NCBI GenBank assembly: GCA_037783415.1
Contig: JAZGTN010000097.1
Location: 4,340,001-4,404,000, forward strand
DNA length: 64,000 bases
Reading direction: 5' to 3'
Source of the DNA: Leptasterias polaris
Taxonomy: Eukaryota > Echinodermata > Asteroidea > Forcipulatida > Asteriidae
Below the pieces are notes generated by a model. The model worked only from the letters and a program-made list of their open reading frames with translations, was not told the origin of the DNA and searched no databases. This document shows, piece by piece, positions 1 to 11,974 of the stretch (position 1 is its first letter; every line of letters starts with the position of its first letter). Made by a program: the position numbers and the translations under genes.

Positions 1-776
1 ACCACGGCATGATTTGAAAGAATCATTGTTAAATAACCAAACCAATGATGGTGCGCGTGAAACACGCAAAAGTAATTTCGAACCAGCCCCTTACTCTGAT
101 GTTAAGCAATCCTTTTTGTTTGTCACTGCATCACATTTTTACAAGTATAAGTTTCCAAGGCCAGTACGGTGAAATCATTCCATAGCTTCATCTTTCAAAG
201 CTGTCTAGTAAGACAGTAATTTACTTTGTAAACAAACTTCACAACAGGCAAGTTCACCGGGGGTGTCTTGTACCAGTGTTTTCCGCCATAGCTGGGATGC
301 AAATCTGCCCAGCGTTAATTTGTTTTACGCACCACAGGCATTTTTTTTACCAATGATGATGACACAACTATGCAAAACTCCAGCATGACATGAGTTCAAG
401 CCTGCGCCTAATGCATACGCGAGCATAAAAGCATCCCAGTAATGGCAGACAACCGTGGAGCATGAAGTCTATACTAAAATGGGATTAAAACTAAACTGGA
501 ACTTAAACGGACTGGTTTGTACTGGATGTGAGTAAAGGGAATTTCCATTTGGTGCATAAAATGGGGCAAGGTGATATCTATTGTGTCTTCATTGTGGGCT
601 TGGAATCTCAGGAGTTCTTTAGATGATTTGTTGGGGGTGAGTACTTCTGTACAAGAGGAAAAATAATTTGTTGAAGTATTGGAACATTGGGGGAGGGGTA
701 CCTTCTTCCCGAATATATGGCATAGTATAGTAATTTCATTAATATGGTCAGACTGCCCCCCCCCTTCCCTATCTAG
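1..776. other. 5' flank or intron, no gene seen
   Basis: No coding exon or repeat family is recognised here. The last 30 bases form a pyrimidine-rich tract ending in CTATCTAG, which is the acceptor of the exon that follows. The region is therefore most likely an intron of the + strand gene that enters from the left. Confidence 0.4.
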
Positions 777-910
777 AGAGCTAATGCATCAGCAGCAGCC
801 AGCTTGGATGAGTTTCTTGCACTACAACCCAAGACTTCAGAGAGTAGAGACAGCTATGGACTGGGTGAGATTCAGGCGAGTGACGATGAATCACTACCTG
901 ATGGAGACAG
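777..910 (+). CDS. Unidentified gene, exon a
   Basis: The acceptor CTATCTAG follows a C-rich tract and the donor is GACAG|GTCAGC. The frame opens RANASAAASLDEFLALQP and ends phase 2. The weak GTCAGC donor is the least certain point. It is supported because the leftover AG plus the first base of the next exon makes an uninterrupted Arg codon. Confidence 0.55.
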
Positions 911-3900
911 GTCAGCAAGATATTCAAATCTACTCAAAATATGTTGTGCAAATGCGTTGGGCTTTTTCGGTCCCAGAACTTACTGGATTGTATAATAACA
1001 AAAGACTCCAAATGAACTGTTTTAATGATGTGTAATATTTTAACTCACCTACTGTCTGACCATTCAATATCATCCGCTGTGGTTTCAATACACCGATCCA
1101 TTAAGCCACGCCCATTTCTCATTGACCAATCACAACCGCGAAATCTGATCACCATTTGAGCCGTTTGGTGATCTTTGCACTAATGGTGATCGGGTTTCGC
1201 GGCTGTGATTGGTCAACTCGTAAGGAGGCGGGGCTTAATGGATCGATCTATTGGTTGGATAAAGTCCCTTAAATTGAGTAGGATGGTTATTTGACTGTAT
1301 AATTCATTTTATCAACTAAATGATCAAATGCTTTATACTCAGCTAAAGGCTTTGGTGCATGTTGTCGTGCACAAATGATGGGGAGACTGGTGGCCAGTCT
1401 ATGTGAGTTAAGCCAATGCATTGGTTAGTATAGCATATAAATGCTTACTGTGTGAGCATTACCAGGTCATGTGACTGGTTGGGAAGCCTTTGAAGCTATT
1501 TATAGGTATATGAATCCAAGGGATCCACCAGTGAGGGTTGATAACCAATCAGCAAGCAGCTGAGGTCAGAATTGGATTTTTGATTGGGTAAAGGCATTGA
1601 CCAATCAAAGGCTTAGATTTCAACTTCTAACCAATGGGATTGCCTTTTACTATGGGGGTCTTTTTGGAGGGAAAAAGGTTAAGCATCACTTTTGTCACAG
1701 TTTTTGTTAGGAGAACAGCAAAACCCAGCTTAAAGCTGTGACCGAAATCTCAGAAATGGTGTCTGTTAGTAACTTTTGTCTGAGTATAATGTAAGGATAC
1801 TGCTCACTTTAACAAATGTTTGTGTTCATTTAGAGGAATTGTTTTATTTTTGCTTACGATGGAAGTGCTGAAAAAAATCAGATGATAGCCAGATGGGCAT
1901 ATTGAAATTGAGAGCTACGCGGCCACTGGGCAGACAAATTAAGTTTGTAGCAAGAAAGTTTGGAACGGTGTTGAATTATTCTGGTAATTTATCTCTCTAG
2001 GCTTGGCTGGAGCCAGCAAAAGAATGAAGCATGGATGGAGAAGAAGAAGAATAAAGACCATTTGCAGAAGACAAACATACATCAAGGGAAGTCGATGACT
2101 TCCCCAAGGATGGGTAAGTCAGTACAAAACTCAAGTGGATGAACTCTCCCTTGCTGAGCGAAAATTGGGGCAAAGTAAATTATAACTGATTGTGCTGTAT
2201 TGAAACGGGAATAAATCATTGGAAGTTATTGTACACATTTATGTTTTTATTCAACCTGATTGACTTTAACAATTAACATGCATGATGCTCTTCTTATTTT
2301 AGTCAGATTTCCATTTTGTTTTTGCCCTTGAGGAAAAAATACAACAATTGTGATTAAATAGCCTAAAAAGTCTATTATTTGAAGCCTACTCCAGTGACCA
2401 TGTGGACATGTACATCACCCTGTATACTCGATAAAAAGTGCCTACTTTTTTCTAAGGACCAAATATCATGTTTGAATTAACCAAAGAAATGTCTTCACTT
2501 TGGCACAGCTTCATAATAGCAGCCAATCCCAATGCTCCAGCCGATGTTGATGCCAAGTGCAAATAGACACAAAAATGTTGGGCAGAGCAAACTGGGCAAG
2601 CGTAGCTGGTGGGCACATGGCCGCCTCTATTCAGGATTGTAGAAACGGTAGTATTATGAATGTTGAGAACTAACTGAAGGAAAAATAATGACGAACAATC
2701 CTCAATTGAACAGAATTATATTACTTTGTTCTTATGTAGCCCACATATCCTAGTAGCTAGATCAAGCCATTTTACTTCATTCACTGTGCACACTTTTAGA
2801 CCAATCTTCTACCTTTCTCAAATCCCTGGGAGCATACCACCCCAAGCTGCTTAAATTAGCACTAAGGGGTCAATCCTATACAGCACTGTCTCAGGTGCCC
2901 ATTTATACACCTGGGTTAAGAGAAGCAATTATGGTTAAGTCCCTTGCTCATGGACACAAGTGTCATGGCCAGGTTTTGAACCCACACTCTGGAAACTCAA
3001 CCATCAGTACTTGAGTCTGATGCAGTAGAACGCTGACACACCATGGAAACCAATGTATACTGTACACCAACTTACAGACTACTGTAACAGTGACTACTTT
3101 TTACTTACAGCTGGTCACAGGAGTAAGAGACGAGTCAAACCAATAAGGCGTAGCCACTCGATCCCTGATCACCGAACCGTCAAGTCACCGTATAATGCCA
3201 AAGTTATCCTCCCTCTAAGGTAGGTTTAGATGTGAGAAATTGTTCATGTCGGTGATGCTTTTGTAAAGACTTGTTGTAGCTTTATCGACTGCATCATTCA
3301 ACAATCAGCGAAGTTATAATTGTACCTGTATACCAGGGTGGATTTTTAGTCATGTTGTAATAAATAAAAAGTAAGTAAGAAAAGACTACTTTTATTTATC
3401 CATTCATTCATTTATTAAAGATTGGCTGGAAACCATACTTGCAACCAACTGGCTGAATTGCAGTGATTAAAAACTTACAAATTCCATCACAAAAGCATTA
3501 TTTTTTTTTCAAATATCAATTATTACCTTTAAATATTAAAAAATTTACTGAAGAAGATGAGTACAAAATGTGCTTAAACTAAACAAATAATTATGACCGT
3601 GAGAGGGAAAAAATTGTGCTCTTACGTTTAACATTTGCTCATAAAATGGATTAGGTCTGCGGAGGTACCTCTTTGTGACCAGTTTACATGTGGCAAGCTA
3701 ATTAGAGTTGCTTAACGTCTGGCTGTGTTGATTTCCTCTTATTTATGTGTTGATTTCCTCTTATTTATGTGTTGATTTCCTCTTATTTAGGTGTTGATTT
3801 CCTCTTATTTAGGTGTTGATTTCCTCTTATTTACGTGTTGATTTCCTCTTATTTACGTGTTGATTTCCTCTTATTTACGTGTTGATTTCCTCTTATTTAC

Positions 3901-6900
3901 GTGTTGATTTCCTCTTATTTACTACGTGTTGATTTCCTCTTATTTACGTGTTGATTTCCTCTTATTTACGTGTTGATTTCCTCTTATTTACGTGTTGATT
4001 TCCTCTTATTTACGTGTTGATTTCCTCTTATTTACGTGTTGATTTCCTCTTATTTACGTGTTGATTTCCTCTTATTTACGTGTTGATTTCCTCTTATTTA
4101 TGTGTTGATTTCCTCTTATTTACGTGTTGATTTCCTCTTATTTATGTGTTGATTTCCTCTTATTTATGTGTTGATTTCCTTTTATTTATGTGTTGATTTC
4201 CTCTTATTTATGTGTTGATTTCCTCTTATTTATGTGTTGATTTCCTCTTATTTATGTGTTGATTTCCTCTTATTTATGTGTTGATTTCCTCTTATTTATG
4301 TGTTGATTTCCTCTTATTTATGTGTTGATTTCCTCTTATTTATGTGTTGATTTCCTCTTATTTATGTTAGGGTTAGTTATTGACAGAATCCATTTTTATT
4401 TTAATGAGGGTCTCCAAGGTCAAATTAGGGGTTTTTTTCCAATAGAATTTAAGAGTCCTCATAAAAGTGGGGAAAAGTTGCAAGTCTCCAACCTCCGTTA
4501 AAATGGTGTAAAATGTCATTTTATTTGATACTCTTTCATGACGTCATCTGATAGCAAAAACAATAGGTCTGTACATTCCAAAGAGGAAAGGTCAAAGTTG
4601 TGATATTTGGATGGAACACAAACTGAAAATTTGTTGTAGAAAAATATACAGACCATATATTTGAAATATGACGTCATCAATTTGGTTTTTTTTGGTCACA
4701 AATTGCACTTGAAGGGTATCAAACATGGTTTTATTTTGCACCATTTTAATGTGAGGTTAGAGACTTGTATGTTTTCCCCTGTTGTCATATGGACCTTAGA
4801 GCCCCTCTGTAAGACTGAGGTGGCAAATGTGTGGCACAAATTCTCCCAAGTTACACAAGTTACAACTAACAAGTGACTTTTCATTCAGAGAGCCAGAGCC
4901 TCGACGCAGGCGTAGTAACGAGAGCCAACTCAGTGGCCATGAGGAAGCTCAGCTTCGTAGGAGGATGGGAGAATTAAATAGAGCTGCAATGTACCCCAGT
5001 GCCAACCAGATGAAGATCAGAGAATGGGAGGGCATGTACGACTTGAAAGGTCAGACTTCCTTGAGAGTTTTGATCAAACAAAATACTGTAGTCGCATCAG
5101 AGAAATATTGTGTGTTTTTAACTGGTACCTTCCAACTCTTGATAACATTTACCAGCAGCAGACAACCTCACATTGCATGACATGACAGGGCTTGAAGTTA
5201 ACACTGGACCACAGGCCCTAGAGACCAGTGATTTTAGCGTCTCGCCAATAAACTCATGACCGGACTGGTGGTCTTGTGTTTTTCAGTTGAATAATAACAC
5301 TTCAATGTGTAAATAATACCTTAGTGAAAAATGTTGGCTATGAGTCTGATAAATAATATCTTTCAATTTTGTTGAGTATCGAAGTGTATCGAAAGACAAA
5401 TGAGATTGATCTTATCTTAGTGCTTGTTCAACTCATTTTGATTCTGGTCTTGTAAAAAGGTTTTGGGGCCTGTAAAATGTTTGGCTTCCAAGCCCTGCAG
5501 TCTTATAGATTTTACCCCAAAATTTTAGCCCTGACTTATTCTGCATGGTTTCAGATTGATAGTTTTGATTGAAAAGCCAGCATTCAAATTAATTTATTTT
5601 TCTCATTCCCAGGATTGTCCGCTTTTCTTGCCCATAGACATTGACTCAGTTATTAGTTTATTGAGTCATCACACCAAAAGCCAAGACTGGCTTCTGACAG
5701 TTTGCGAAAATGACCCCATTCACTAGAGTAAATTAACAGAAATGTCAGAAAGCTCAAAGTAATGTACCATGTTTATGGAACCATTTCCCAAGGTGTCCAG
5801 TTCCCACATGTCAATGTCTCTGCATGTTTTTTTTACCTTCGGGAAAACGCACACCTCGTGAGAAAATTTGCCAACTTCCTGGGAAGATTATGTCAGTTGC
5901 TGAATAAGTACATGACGTAATTAACAGGCCCCTAGATTTTGTGTTGAATTAGACCTTAGAGATGATTGACTCACAGAAAGTTGCCATCAATACCATTTTC
6001 CCTGCAGAGTTGGGAGTTCAACTTGTCACTCTAGTTTGTATTTAAGTTTGAATTATATTATTCCTTTACCATATTTTTCAATTATGATATCAAGTGGGAA
6101 ACTGGTATACATGATGTGATTCTACCCCTTCCCATTTTAGCATACCTGTTTTTTTTTTATATACAATATGTATATGAACAAAGTTGTGAATAAACTGGTC
6201 TCAAACTTGTCAATTGTGTATTTGAAAGCTCACTCAATGGCAAGTTGGTACCAGTTGCAATAACATGTACCCTAAACAAATTTTCTCTTTAAAATGTGAT
6301 CATATTTATTGCCTGTGGTCGATTTCACAAAAGCACTAATAGTCATCTTAAGATGAGTTGTTAATATCACCATATTGATTTGTTTTGTGACATCACACTT
6401 TGCATAGCATTTAAGATTGATACACACATCTTAAGGTCAATCTCAGCTCTTTGCGAAATCAAGCCCAGTTCCTACAAAATGAAGATATAAAGTTGCAATA
6501 TGTTTTTAGCGGGTATTAACATATGAACATTGGGATGTATGATTTTCTCAATATTCCGGTGATATTTAGAACCCCAAGTGTAGATACCACCAGAGAGATC
6601 TTTTTCTACTGAATTTAGGAAGGTCACGATCAGTTTTGCTTTCCTTCAAAATAACAACTTTATGTAATTTTGTGATAACAGGTCAAGTTTGAGTAGTTTA
6701 TGGCGTCATACATCAAATTGAAAAGCTTGCCTGCGGCAAGTGAGTTATTCCCAACAAATGTGAGCAGTGAGCACCCTTTGAGTAAAAAAATCCATGAAAG
6801 AATCTAGAGGATTTGAGTGAATGTACTGCTCCCAAAGTCAATTTCTGTACTTGACATTTTGTTAAACTTGTTGCATTCCTTCCTATTGAAATATTAATGT

Positions 6901-8070
6901 CTGAATGTTTTTCCTATGCTGTGCTTTACTGGACATCAGGAGCAGCAGCTAGGCGGTAGAAACGGGTAATAAACATGGGAACGTGATTGTAGAAACTGCA
7001 GTGAGATATTTTGTGTTTGCTTATTTTTAATCCTTGGACACCTCTCGCATGTTCATGCACATCATTACTTATTATGCTGTACTGATGATTTGGGGGTCAC
7101 TGCAGGCATGATGATGTTCTTTCTACTTTTGTCTGATTTCTGATTGTTTTGCCCTTGGAAAAATTGTGATTGAATATAGCCTTAACAGTCTTTTAAAGCC
7201 TACACCCTGTGTACATGTAGATCAGCCCTTGTACTCAATAGAATGTTCCTACTTTTTTTCTAAGGACCAAAATATCATGCCTGGGTCAGAATTGTAGTGT
7301 AAATGTAATGTCTGTGTGTAATTTAAGCATTGTGTCGGCCACTGGAATGGCTGATTCGTGAAACAGTTTTTGTGTGATTGAATACCTAATGATGGACATA
7401 GTAGTTGCATGGCAAAATTTACAAGGGAGTCCATAATGTATGCTTGGAGTCAAATATTTCAAGATGTTTTGTACTTGTGATGTTTTATCCATTTAAAGTG
7501 GAATTTATGGAGCTTTCTTACAAATGCATGTAATACTCACCAAGTGGTATGCTGTTTTTAGTGTAAATCCCTTTGTTCTACACTTAATCGCTTCATATGT
7601 TATGCACACAACTTAAAATTATCTTCATATTTGATATTTGATTTTCACGATTTTGCCTAAGTATATAATATGACAATTTTCTGCAAGGAGTCTATAATGC
7701 TATTTTGGTGTGATTTTAAACTGAATAATATTGTTTTGCATGGCTACAATACTTTCAAATACTATATTATATTAGATTATATTTATTATATTATTTAAAA
7801 AAATATCATACACTATATTTTATTTCATCATATTGACAGCGGAAAAACCACCAATTAAAGGCATGGCAATAAAAATACAAAGTTAGAAAGAAGTAAAAAA
7901 AAATACATAATTCACTTTCAATCTATTTTTCTTTGTCTATGTGATACAGAACCTTAAGTACCCCACGATGGGATGGTGGTGTTCGACCACGATGCTCTCT
8001 TCACTTCTTAACGCCAGAGGAGTTCAGAAAACGGGTTTCATCACAAAGACAGCCATCAACCTGGTTCTGA
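777..8070 (+). CDS. 3' part of an unidentified multi-exon gene (six exons)
   Basis: Six exons (777-910, 2001-2113, 3111-3219, 4889-5049, 6940-6955, 7950-8070) join with matching phases (2, 1, 2, 1, 2) into about 217 codons ending in TGA at 8068-8070. The piece starts with an Ala/Ser and acidic stretch. It then has a Lys-rich segment (WMEKKKNKDHLQK), two Arg-rich clusters (SKRRVKPIRRSHS and EPEPRRRRSNES), a possible helix (EEAQLRRRMGELNRAAMYP) and a C-terminus with PRWDGGVRP and LTPEEFRKRV. I do not recognise the family. There is no catalytic motif, membrane segment or zinc-binding pattern. The charged, low-complexity composition suits a scaffold, cytoskeletal or nuclear protein, but that is only a guess. 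The start of the gene lies left of the window. The gene is tail to tail with the isoaspartyl methyltransferase gene. Confidence 0.65.
1094..1245. mobile_element. MITE with long terminal inverted repeats
   Basis: The ends are CGATCCATTAAGCC and its complement GGCTTAATGGATCG. The inverted repeat extends inward through a TGACCAATCACA / TGTGATTGGTCA pair and the GCGAAA/TTTCGC-type bases. The 152-bp unit could fold into one imperfect hairpin. It lies in the intron after exon a. No clear target duplication was seen. Confidence 0.7.
2001..2113 (+). CDS. Unidentified gene, exon b
   Basis: The acceptor is TTTATCTCTCTAG and the donor GATGG|GTAAGT, both strong. It encodes the segment containing LGWSQQKNEAWMEKKKNKD, very rich in Lys and Gln, and enters in phase 2 and leaves in phase 1. 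Confidence 0.65.
2277..2475. repeat. Dispersed repeat, copy A
   Basis: About 190 bases resemble 7105-7280 in the same orientation. Both run CATGATG...TTTTGCCCTTG...TGTGATT...AAGCCTAC...GTACATGTA...CCTACTTTTTTCTAAGGACC...ATATCATG. The similarity is imperfect, so the copies are old. The two lie in different introns of the same gene. No coding content. Confidence 0.6.
3111..3219 (+). CDS. Unidentified gene, exon c
   Basis: The acceptor is TTTTACTTACAG and the donor CTAAG|GTAGGT. It encodes GHRSKRRVKPIRRSHSIPDH followed by VKSPYNAKVILPL. The basic cluster followed by Ser-Pro and His residues looks like a phosphorylatable linker (inference). Confidence 0.65.
3727..4367. repeat. 22-bp minisatellite, about 29 copies
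   Basis: The unit is GTGTTGATTTCCTCTTATTT plus AY. Y is C (ACGTG) in most central copies and T (ATGTG) in most outer copies. One central copy has a 3-base insertion (TACTACG) and two early copies have AGGTG. It lies in the intron between exons c and d. Confidence 0.95.
4889..5049 (+). CDS. Unidentified gene, exon d
   Basis: The acceptor is TTTTCATTCAG and the donor GAAAG|GTCAGA. The frame contains EPEPRRRRSNESQLSG, then an amphipathic-looking EEAQLRRRMGELNRAAMYP and KIREWEGMYDLK. It leaves in phase 1. Reading through the donor would give a different 40-residue tail, so an intron-retained isoform is possible. Confidence 0.65.
5186..5497. mobile_element. Short hAT-like non-autonomous element
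   Basis: The left end is CAGGGCTTGAAGTTAAC and the right end is TTTGGCTTCCAAGCCCTG, an imperfect inverted pair starting CAGGGCTTG. Inside is the motif ACTGGTGGTC, also seen near other CAGG-type ends in this window. No matching 8-bp target duplication was found, so the family call is tentative. Confidence 0.5.
6317..6466. mobile_element. MITE, TIR GGTCGATTTCACAAA
   Basis: The left end GGTCGATTTCACAAAAGC pairs with the right end GCTCTTTGCGAAATCAAGCC. Internal sub-terminal parts ATCTTAAGATGAG and ACATCTTAAGGTCAA also pair. It is about 150 bp and has no ORF. Confidence 0.6.
6940..6955 (+). CDS. Unidentified gene, inferred 16-nt microexon
   Basis: The acceptor is TTTACTGGACATCAG, then 16 bases, then GTAGAA. 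Exon d leaves in phase 1 and the terminal exon needs phase 2. Joined directly they hit a stop after two codons. This 16-nt exon (length 1 mod 3) fixes the phase and gives DLK-GAAARR-TLSTPRWDGG. No other exon of suitable length was seen between 5050 and 7949. The case rests on phase logic alone. Confidence 0.45.
7105..7280. repeat. Dispersed repeat, copy B
   Basis: This is the same repeat as at 2277-2475. It lies in the intron between the inferred microexon and the terminal exon. Confidence 0.6.
7950..8070 (+). CDS. Unidentified gene, terminal exon
   Basis: The acceptor is TTGTCTATGTGATACAG. One frame reads TLSTPRWDGGVRPRCSLHF, LTPEEFRKRVSSQRQPSTWF and then TGA. The composition looks coding, unlike the other frames. 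An AATAAA at 8264 lies about 195 bases after the stop. Confidence 0.6.
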
Positions 8071-8263
8071 GATCAAGTCACATAGTTATTAAGCACAATG
8101 GGAAATTATTCAAACAGCATGGCTTACTGTAATACCAACCTTATTTTGACCAGGCATGCAACTTTTCAGCTGAGATTTTCATGTCACCATGTATAGCATT
8201 TTCTCTAGATTCTGGTGGAAAAAGAACAATTCTGAAACATTGTTGGGAACATTATGCCTAAAT

Positions 8264-8269
8264 AATAAA
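8264..8269 (+). terminator. Candidate polyadenylation signal
   Basis: AATAAA lies about 195 bases past the stop of the + strand gene. It is the first canonical hexamer noticed after that stop. Confidence 0.4.
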
Positions 8270-8687
8270 ATTTCACTTTTGAAATTTTGGTCAAAGTTTA
8301 TAGGGTATTTGACAGAGCAAGTCACATATACACCTGTAAACTATACACAGCATTTTGTGTTTATTGTACCCACTACAGTGTGGGCAAGTGCAAAAATATG
8401 TATATAAGAGTACAGTGTAATAATAATTATAGTACAGTGGTTCAGTCTGTAGGATAATTTTTATTGTAGTTTTTCACTGACATTTTATTTTGACAATCAT
8501 TGTATTCAGTATTTGTTATTCAGTACTGTTTATAAACTCCGTGATATAAATAATTATAGCATAACAAAATGTACAGTATACAAGCTTATTAGACACATTC
8601 AGTATTTATTTTTGTATCAATTAATTTATGTGTATTTTTTCTAGTTCAAAGTGTGCCTTAATTATTAGAAGCCTTACTTATCATGGC

Positions 8688-8990
8688 GTGTTGTGGCAGA
8701 GCGGTTTACCGGTTAAGGGCACTTGTCTGAAGCTCTGGTGTTTCTGATCAGCAGAGTGTGGGTTCGAGTCCCAGTCGTGGCACTTCTATCCTTGAGCAAG
8801 ATACTTTACCATAATTGCTTTTGTCCTTCGGATCGGACATGAAGGCGTTGGTCCCCTGTACTAGGATTGGTAGTGCACGTAAAAGAACCCAGAACACTTA
8901 TCATGGAAGAGTAGAGGTTCACCCCAGTGTTTCTGGTTCACATAGCAAGCACCCTTGTTAACCGGCTTCCTCAGGCTTGCGAAAAATGTA
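8688..8990 (+). mobile_element. tRNA-headed SINE
   Basis: The head has A-box-like TGGCAGAGCGGTTTACCGG and B-box-like GGGTTCGAGTCCC. After it comes the conserved body CTTGAGCAAGATACTTTACC with ATAATTGCTTTTGTCC. A second copy of the family is at 51282-51690. It lies in the intergenic space after the + strand gene. Confidence 0.8.
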
Positions 8991-8999
8991 TATGTTCAC

Positions 9000-9320
9000 A
9001 GATTTGCTCATAACTTACTTACATGGTATAAAGATGGTATGAAAGCTTTCCTAGAAATACCTTGCCTGAAATGCCAGTTTTTGAGATGTGAAAAAAAAAA
9101 AATTAGTTTTGAGCTTGGAAGTCTAAAACCTGATGTTTGAAAACAGTGAACACATTATAATGTTGTTTTTTTTAAAATTACTTTCTTGTGACTCTGACGC
9201 CCAATTGAGCTTAAACTTTCACAGGTTTGTTATTTTATGTATTTGTTGGGTCACATCAAGTATGGATACAGGTCTTTGGCAATTACCAATGTTGTCTGCG
9301 TGGTTTAAGTTTCAAATTTC
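9000..9320. mobile_element. Degenerate fragment of the AAAGGCACTG MITE family
   Basis: CAATTGAGCTTAAACTTTCACAGG, then GGTTTGTTATTTTATG and CAATTACCAATG, match in order and orientation the internal part of the better copy at 40529-40904 read on the opposite strand. The ends are eroded. Confidence 0.45.
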
Positions 9321-10579
9321 ACTATTAGGCAATTACATTTTACTTGATTGTTGGTTAGTTGATGGTACCATTAATGCATATACAGGCATGGTATCTGAAC
9401 CTTGAAAACATGAATTTTATTTTTGAGTACATGGGCTCAACTTCTGAAGAAAAAAAAAAAGGACAAATATTCAATGTGCGTTGAACCAGACAAAGCTGCG
9501 CTTAGTTTATTTCATACTTCTTGCCACTAAATTTGAGACAACATTTTATGTACAAAAAGTAACTGTAAATTGTGACATAATGGTAAACTTGCTAAAGTAA
9601 AAACAATATATATTGTAATTTTGTTTATATATACAGAAACATTTTACATTTTTTGCATGAAGCAACATCATCATTAAACATAACTAGAATTGATATGAGA
9701 AGGAAACTGAACCACAAGTATTGTGATCATAAACTGCAAGAGAATCAAATCAGATGTTACAAATATTACATACATGAAATGCTAATTGAAAAAGATACCT
9801 CTTAAGAAGGCAAGTACAAACAGTCCATTGCTTTAATTCTTCAGTTATTAACAGCGTTTTTAAACATGGATCCTGAAATTATACTCAAATATAGATGTGA
9901 AAAAAAAATTTAACAAATCTAATCAGGACCTTATTTGCGAGTATATTTTTTTAATGTTATGCAGCTACAATACGAAATGTTATGCTCTCGTCCCACCGTT
10001 ATTCAGGAAAAGCACCTAGTGTAGTCCAATAACTAGACACAAATTTACAATGATTGTGTATGGCAGAAAGTTACCCGACTCTGTCGGAATTTGTTAAATG
10101 GATCATTGAATTTTTGGAAAGGGTAAATTCATTACCATCCACTTGAAAAAGACCAACCTGTGATATGGAAAAATACATTTTAATGTGTAAATTCAAATGC
10201 TTATTTTCATTGCTGCAATTGCAATATAAAGCAACATTGATTTCAGAGGTCTTAAATTTTTATTTCTTATTTCTGGTACTGGTATGAATTAAACCCTCCA
10301 TTATGGCCAATCCCAAACTGTTTCAGTGCAAGCATTTGCCAACCCAGTGACTACGCAAAAGTATTGTACAAGTATCTCATGTTTTTCACATTACACCGAT
10401 GTGTGATTGATATTCACTGTATACTCAATTCCACATGCATACTACTCAGGTTGACTTTCGGGGCGGGGAGGAAGGACCGAGTACACAGTTTTTATGTCGG
10501 TATAGGGTAAAAAAACTAAACAATTTTCAATTCAAATATTTATGTCAAACTGAGTTGAGTTGGCGCACTGAACAGACCA

Positions 10580-10759
10580 GGGCCCAATTTCATAAAGCTG
10601 TTGAGCAGAAAATACTGCTTAGAACATTTCTTTGCTAAGCAAAACAATTAGTTTGGAACCAGTTGCAACAATGTAAAATCTATGGTAACCTGTTTCAGCT
10701 AAGCAGAATTTTTCTGTGCTTAACAAGTTTTTGTGCTTACAGGCTTTATGAAATTGTCC
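10580..10759. mobile_element. MITE, TIR GGCCCAATTTCATAAAGC
   Basis: The left end GGGCCCAATTTCATAAAGC pairs with GGCTTTATGAAATTGTCC at the right. The interior carries paired GCTAAGCA/TGCTTAAC-type segments. A solo end of a related element is at 15325-15416. Confidence 0.65.
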
Positions 10760-11578
10760 ATATTATTTATAAATAAAACAGTTACAAATTGAAAATTGAT
10801 GGCAGTGAATTCATTGTCTATACGGAACTTACTGTTCAAAAGGGATACAAAACACCATTGGTTTTTAGAAGAGTACATTCATTCTTGTAGCTTTCAAAAG
10901 AAGAATCACAAAATATTTCATGTTTATTCAGGGTTTTTGTACATGTTTTTAAGCTACATTTAATTTCATGCCTGGATCAATTCAAAAACATCTTTCTTGA
11001 AAGTGACTGCATTTATTGGAAGGTAACAGTGCTGACTTTGACACCAATTAACAATTCACTTTTCTGTTCAATACCAATCCTATATACTGTGGTTTTGAAT
11101 GATTATTTGTGCTAGAGCTAGAGGGCATACAGCCCGACAAGAATCATTTTTGGCCATTGAGAAAATGGCGCTCTGACCCATCGTATAACACAGGTCACAC
11201 ACCAGTTCACACAACTAACATTTTGTAAGTGGACATCTGTATGTCATTTTTACCGATAGGGATTTGGTCCATGGTTGGACAGCGCAGTTATGTGCGTGTA
11301 ATAACAAATGCTCCCTCTAGTTAATGTAACTATATGGCCAGCCCACAATATGTGTTGAATGTAGTTACCACTTTTTAGTTCAGTGCAAAATTGTGCCATC
11401 CAGTGAGATTAGTAGCTTCTTACAGATGAAACTTGAATTTTGGGGCCCTGAAAATTTTCCACCCTAGAACCAGACCCATCCAGGACGTCACTGTAGTGTT
11501 TATGCAAAAGTGAAAGGCCTCAAAGGCTAGGGGGAAAGCACATTCATTCGAATCTCCTTCTTAAAATAAAGACATCCT

Positions 11579-11974
11579 TTAAAGGTGCTGCATACGTTTG
11601 GTAATTGGAGCCTACTGATTGGTTTAATCCTATATAAATGTAGGTATATACAATAAAACTAACCTGTGAAAATTTCACTTCAAAAGGTGGTCACGTTTTT
11701 GAGATATCACCGAAAAACCGGAGCGAATATTTCCATGCAGGAAGAATATTCCCCATAGGAATACACGGTCTGAGAAGCGTTTCTGACAGAAACGCTTCTT
11801 AGATTCAAATTTTGGGGAATAAAAAGTGATATATTTTTCCATAACCGTAGTACTTCGAAGTTAAAAGTGTCTCAAAATTCATTATACTACCCAAAGCTGC
11901 TGTACTTCTTACCAAGTAAGTTTTTATTGCCATTAATTTTCAGAGTCATTACCAAACGTGTACTGTGCCTTTAA
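11579..11974. mobile_element. MITE with TTAAAGGYRCTG ends
   Basis: The left end TTAAAGGTGCTGCATACG plus TTTGGTAATT pairs with AATTACCAAACGTG plus TACTGTGCCTTTAA at the right. It shares TIRs with the copy at 40529-40904 but has a different interior, including the palindrome AGAAGCGTTTCTGACAGAAA. Confidence 0.75.
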
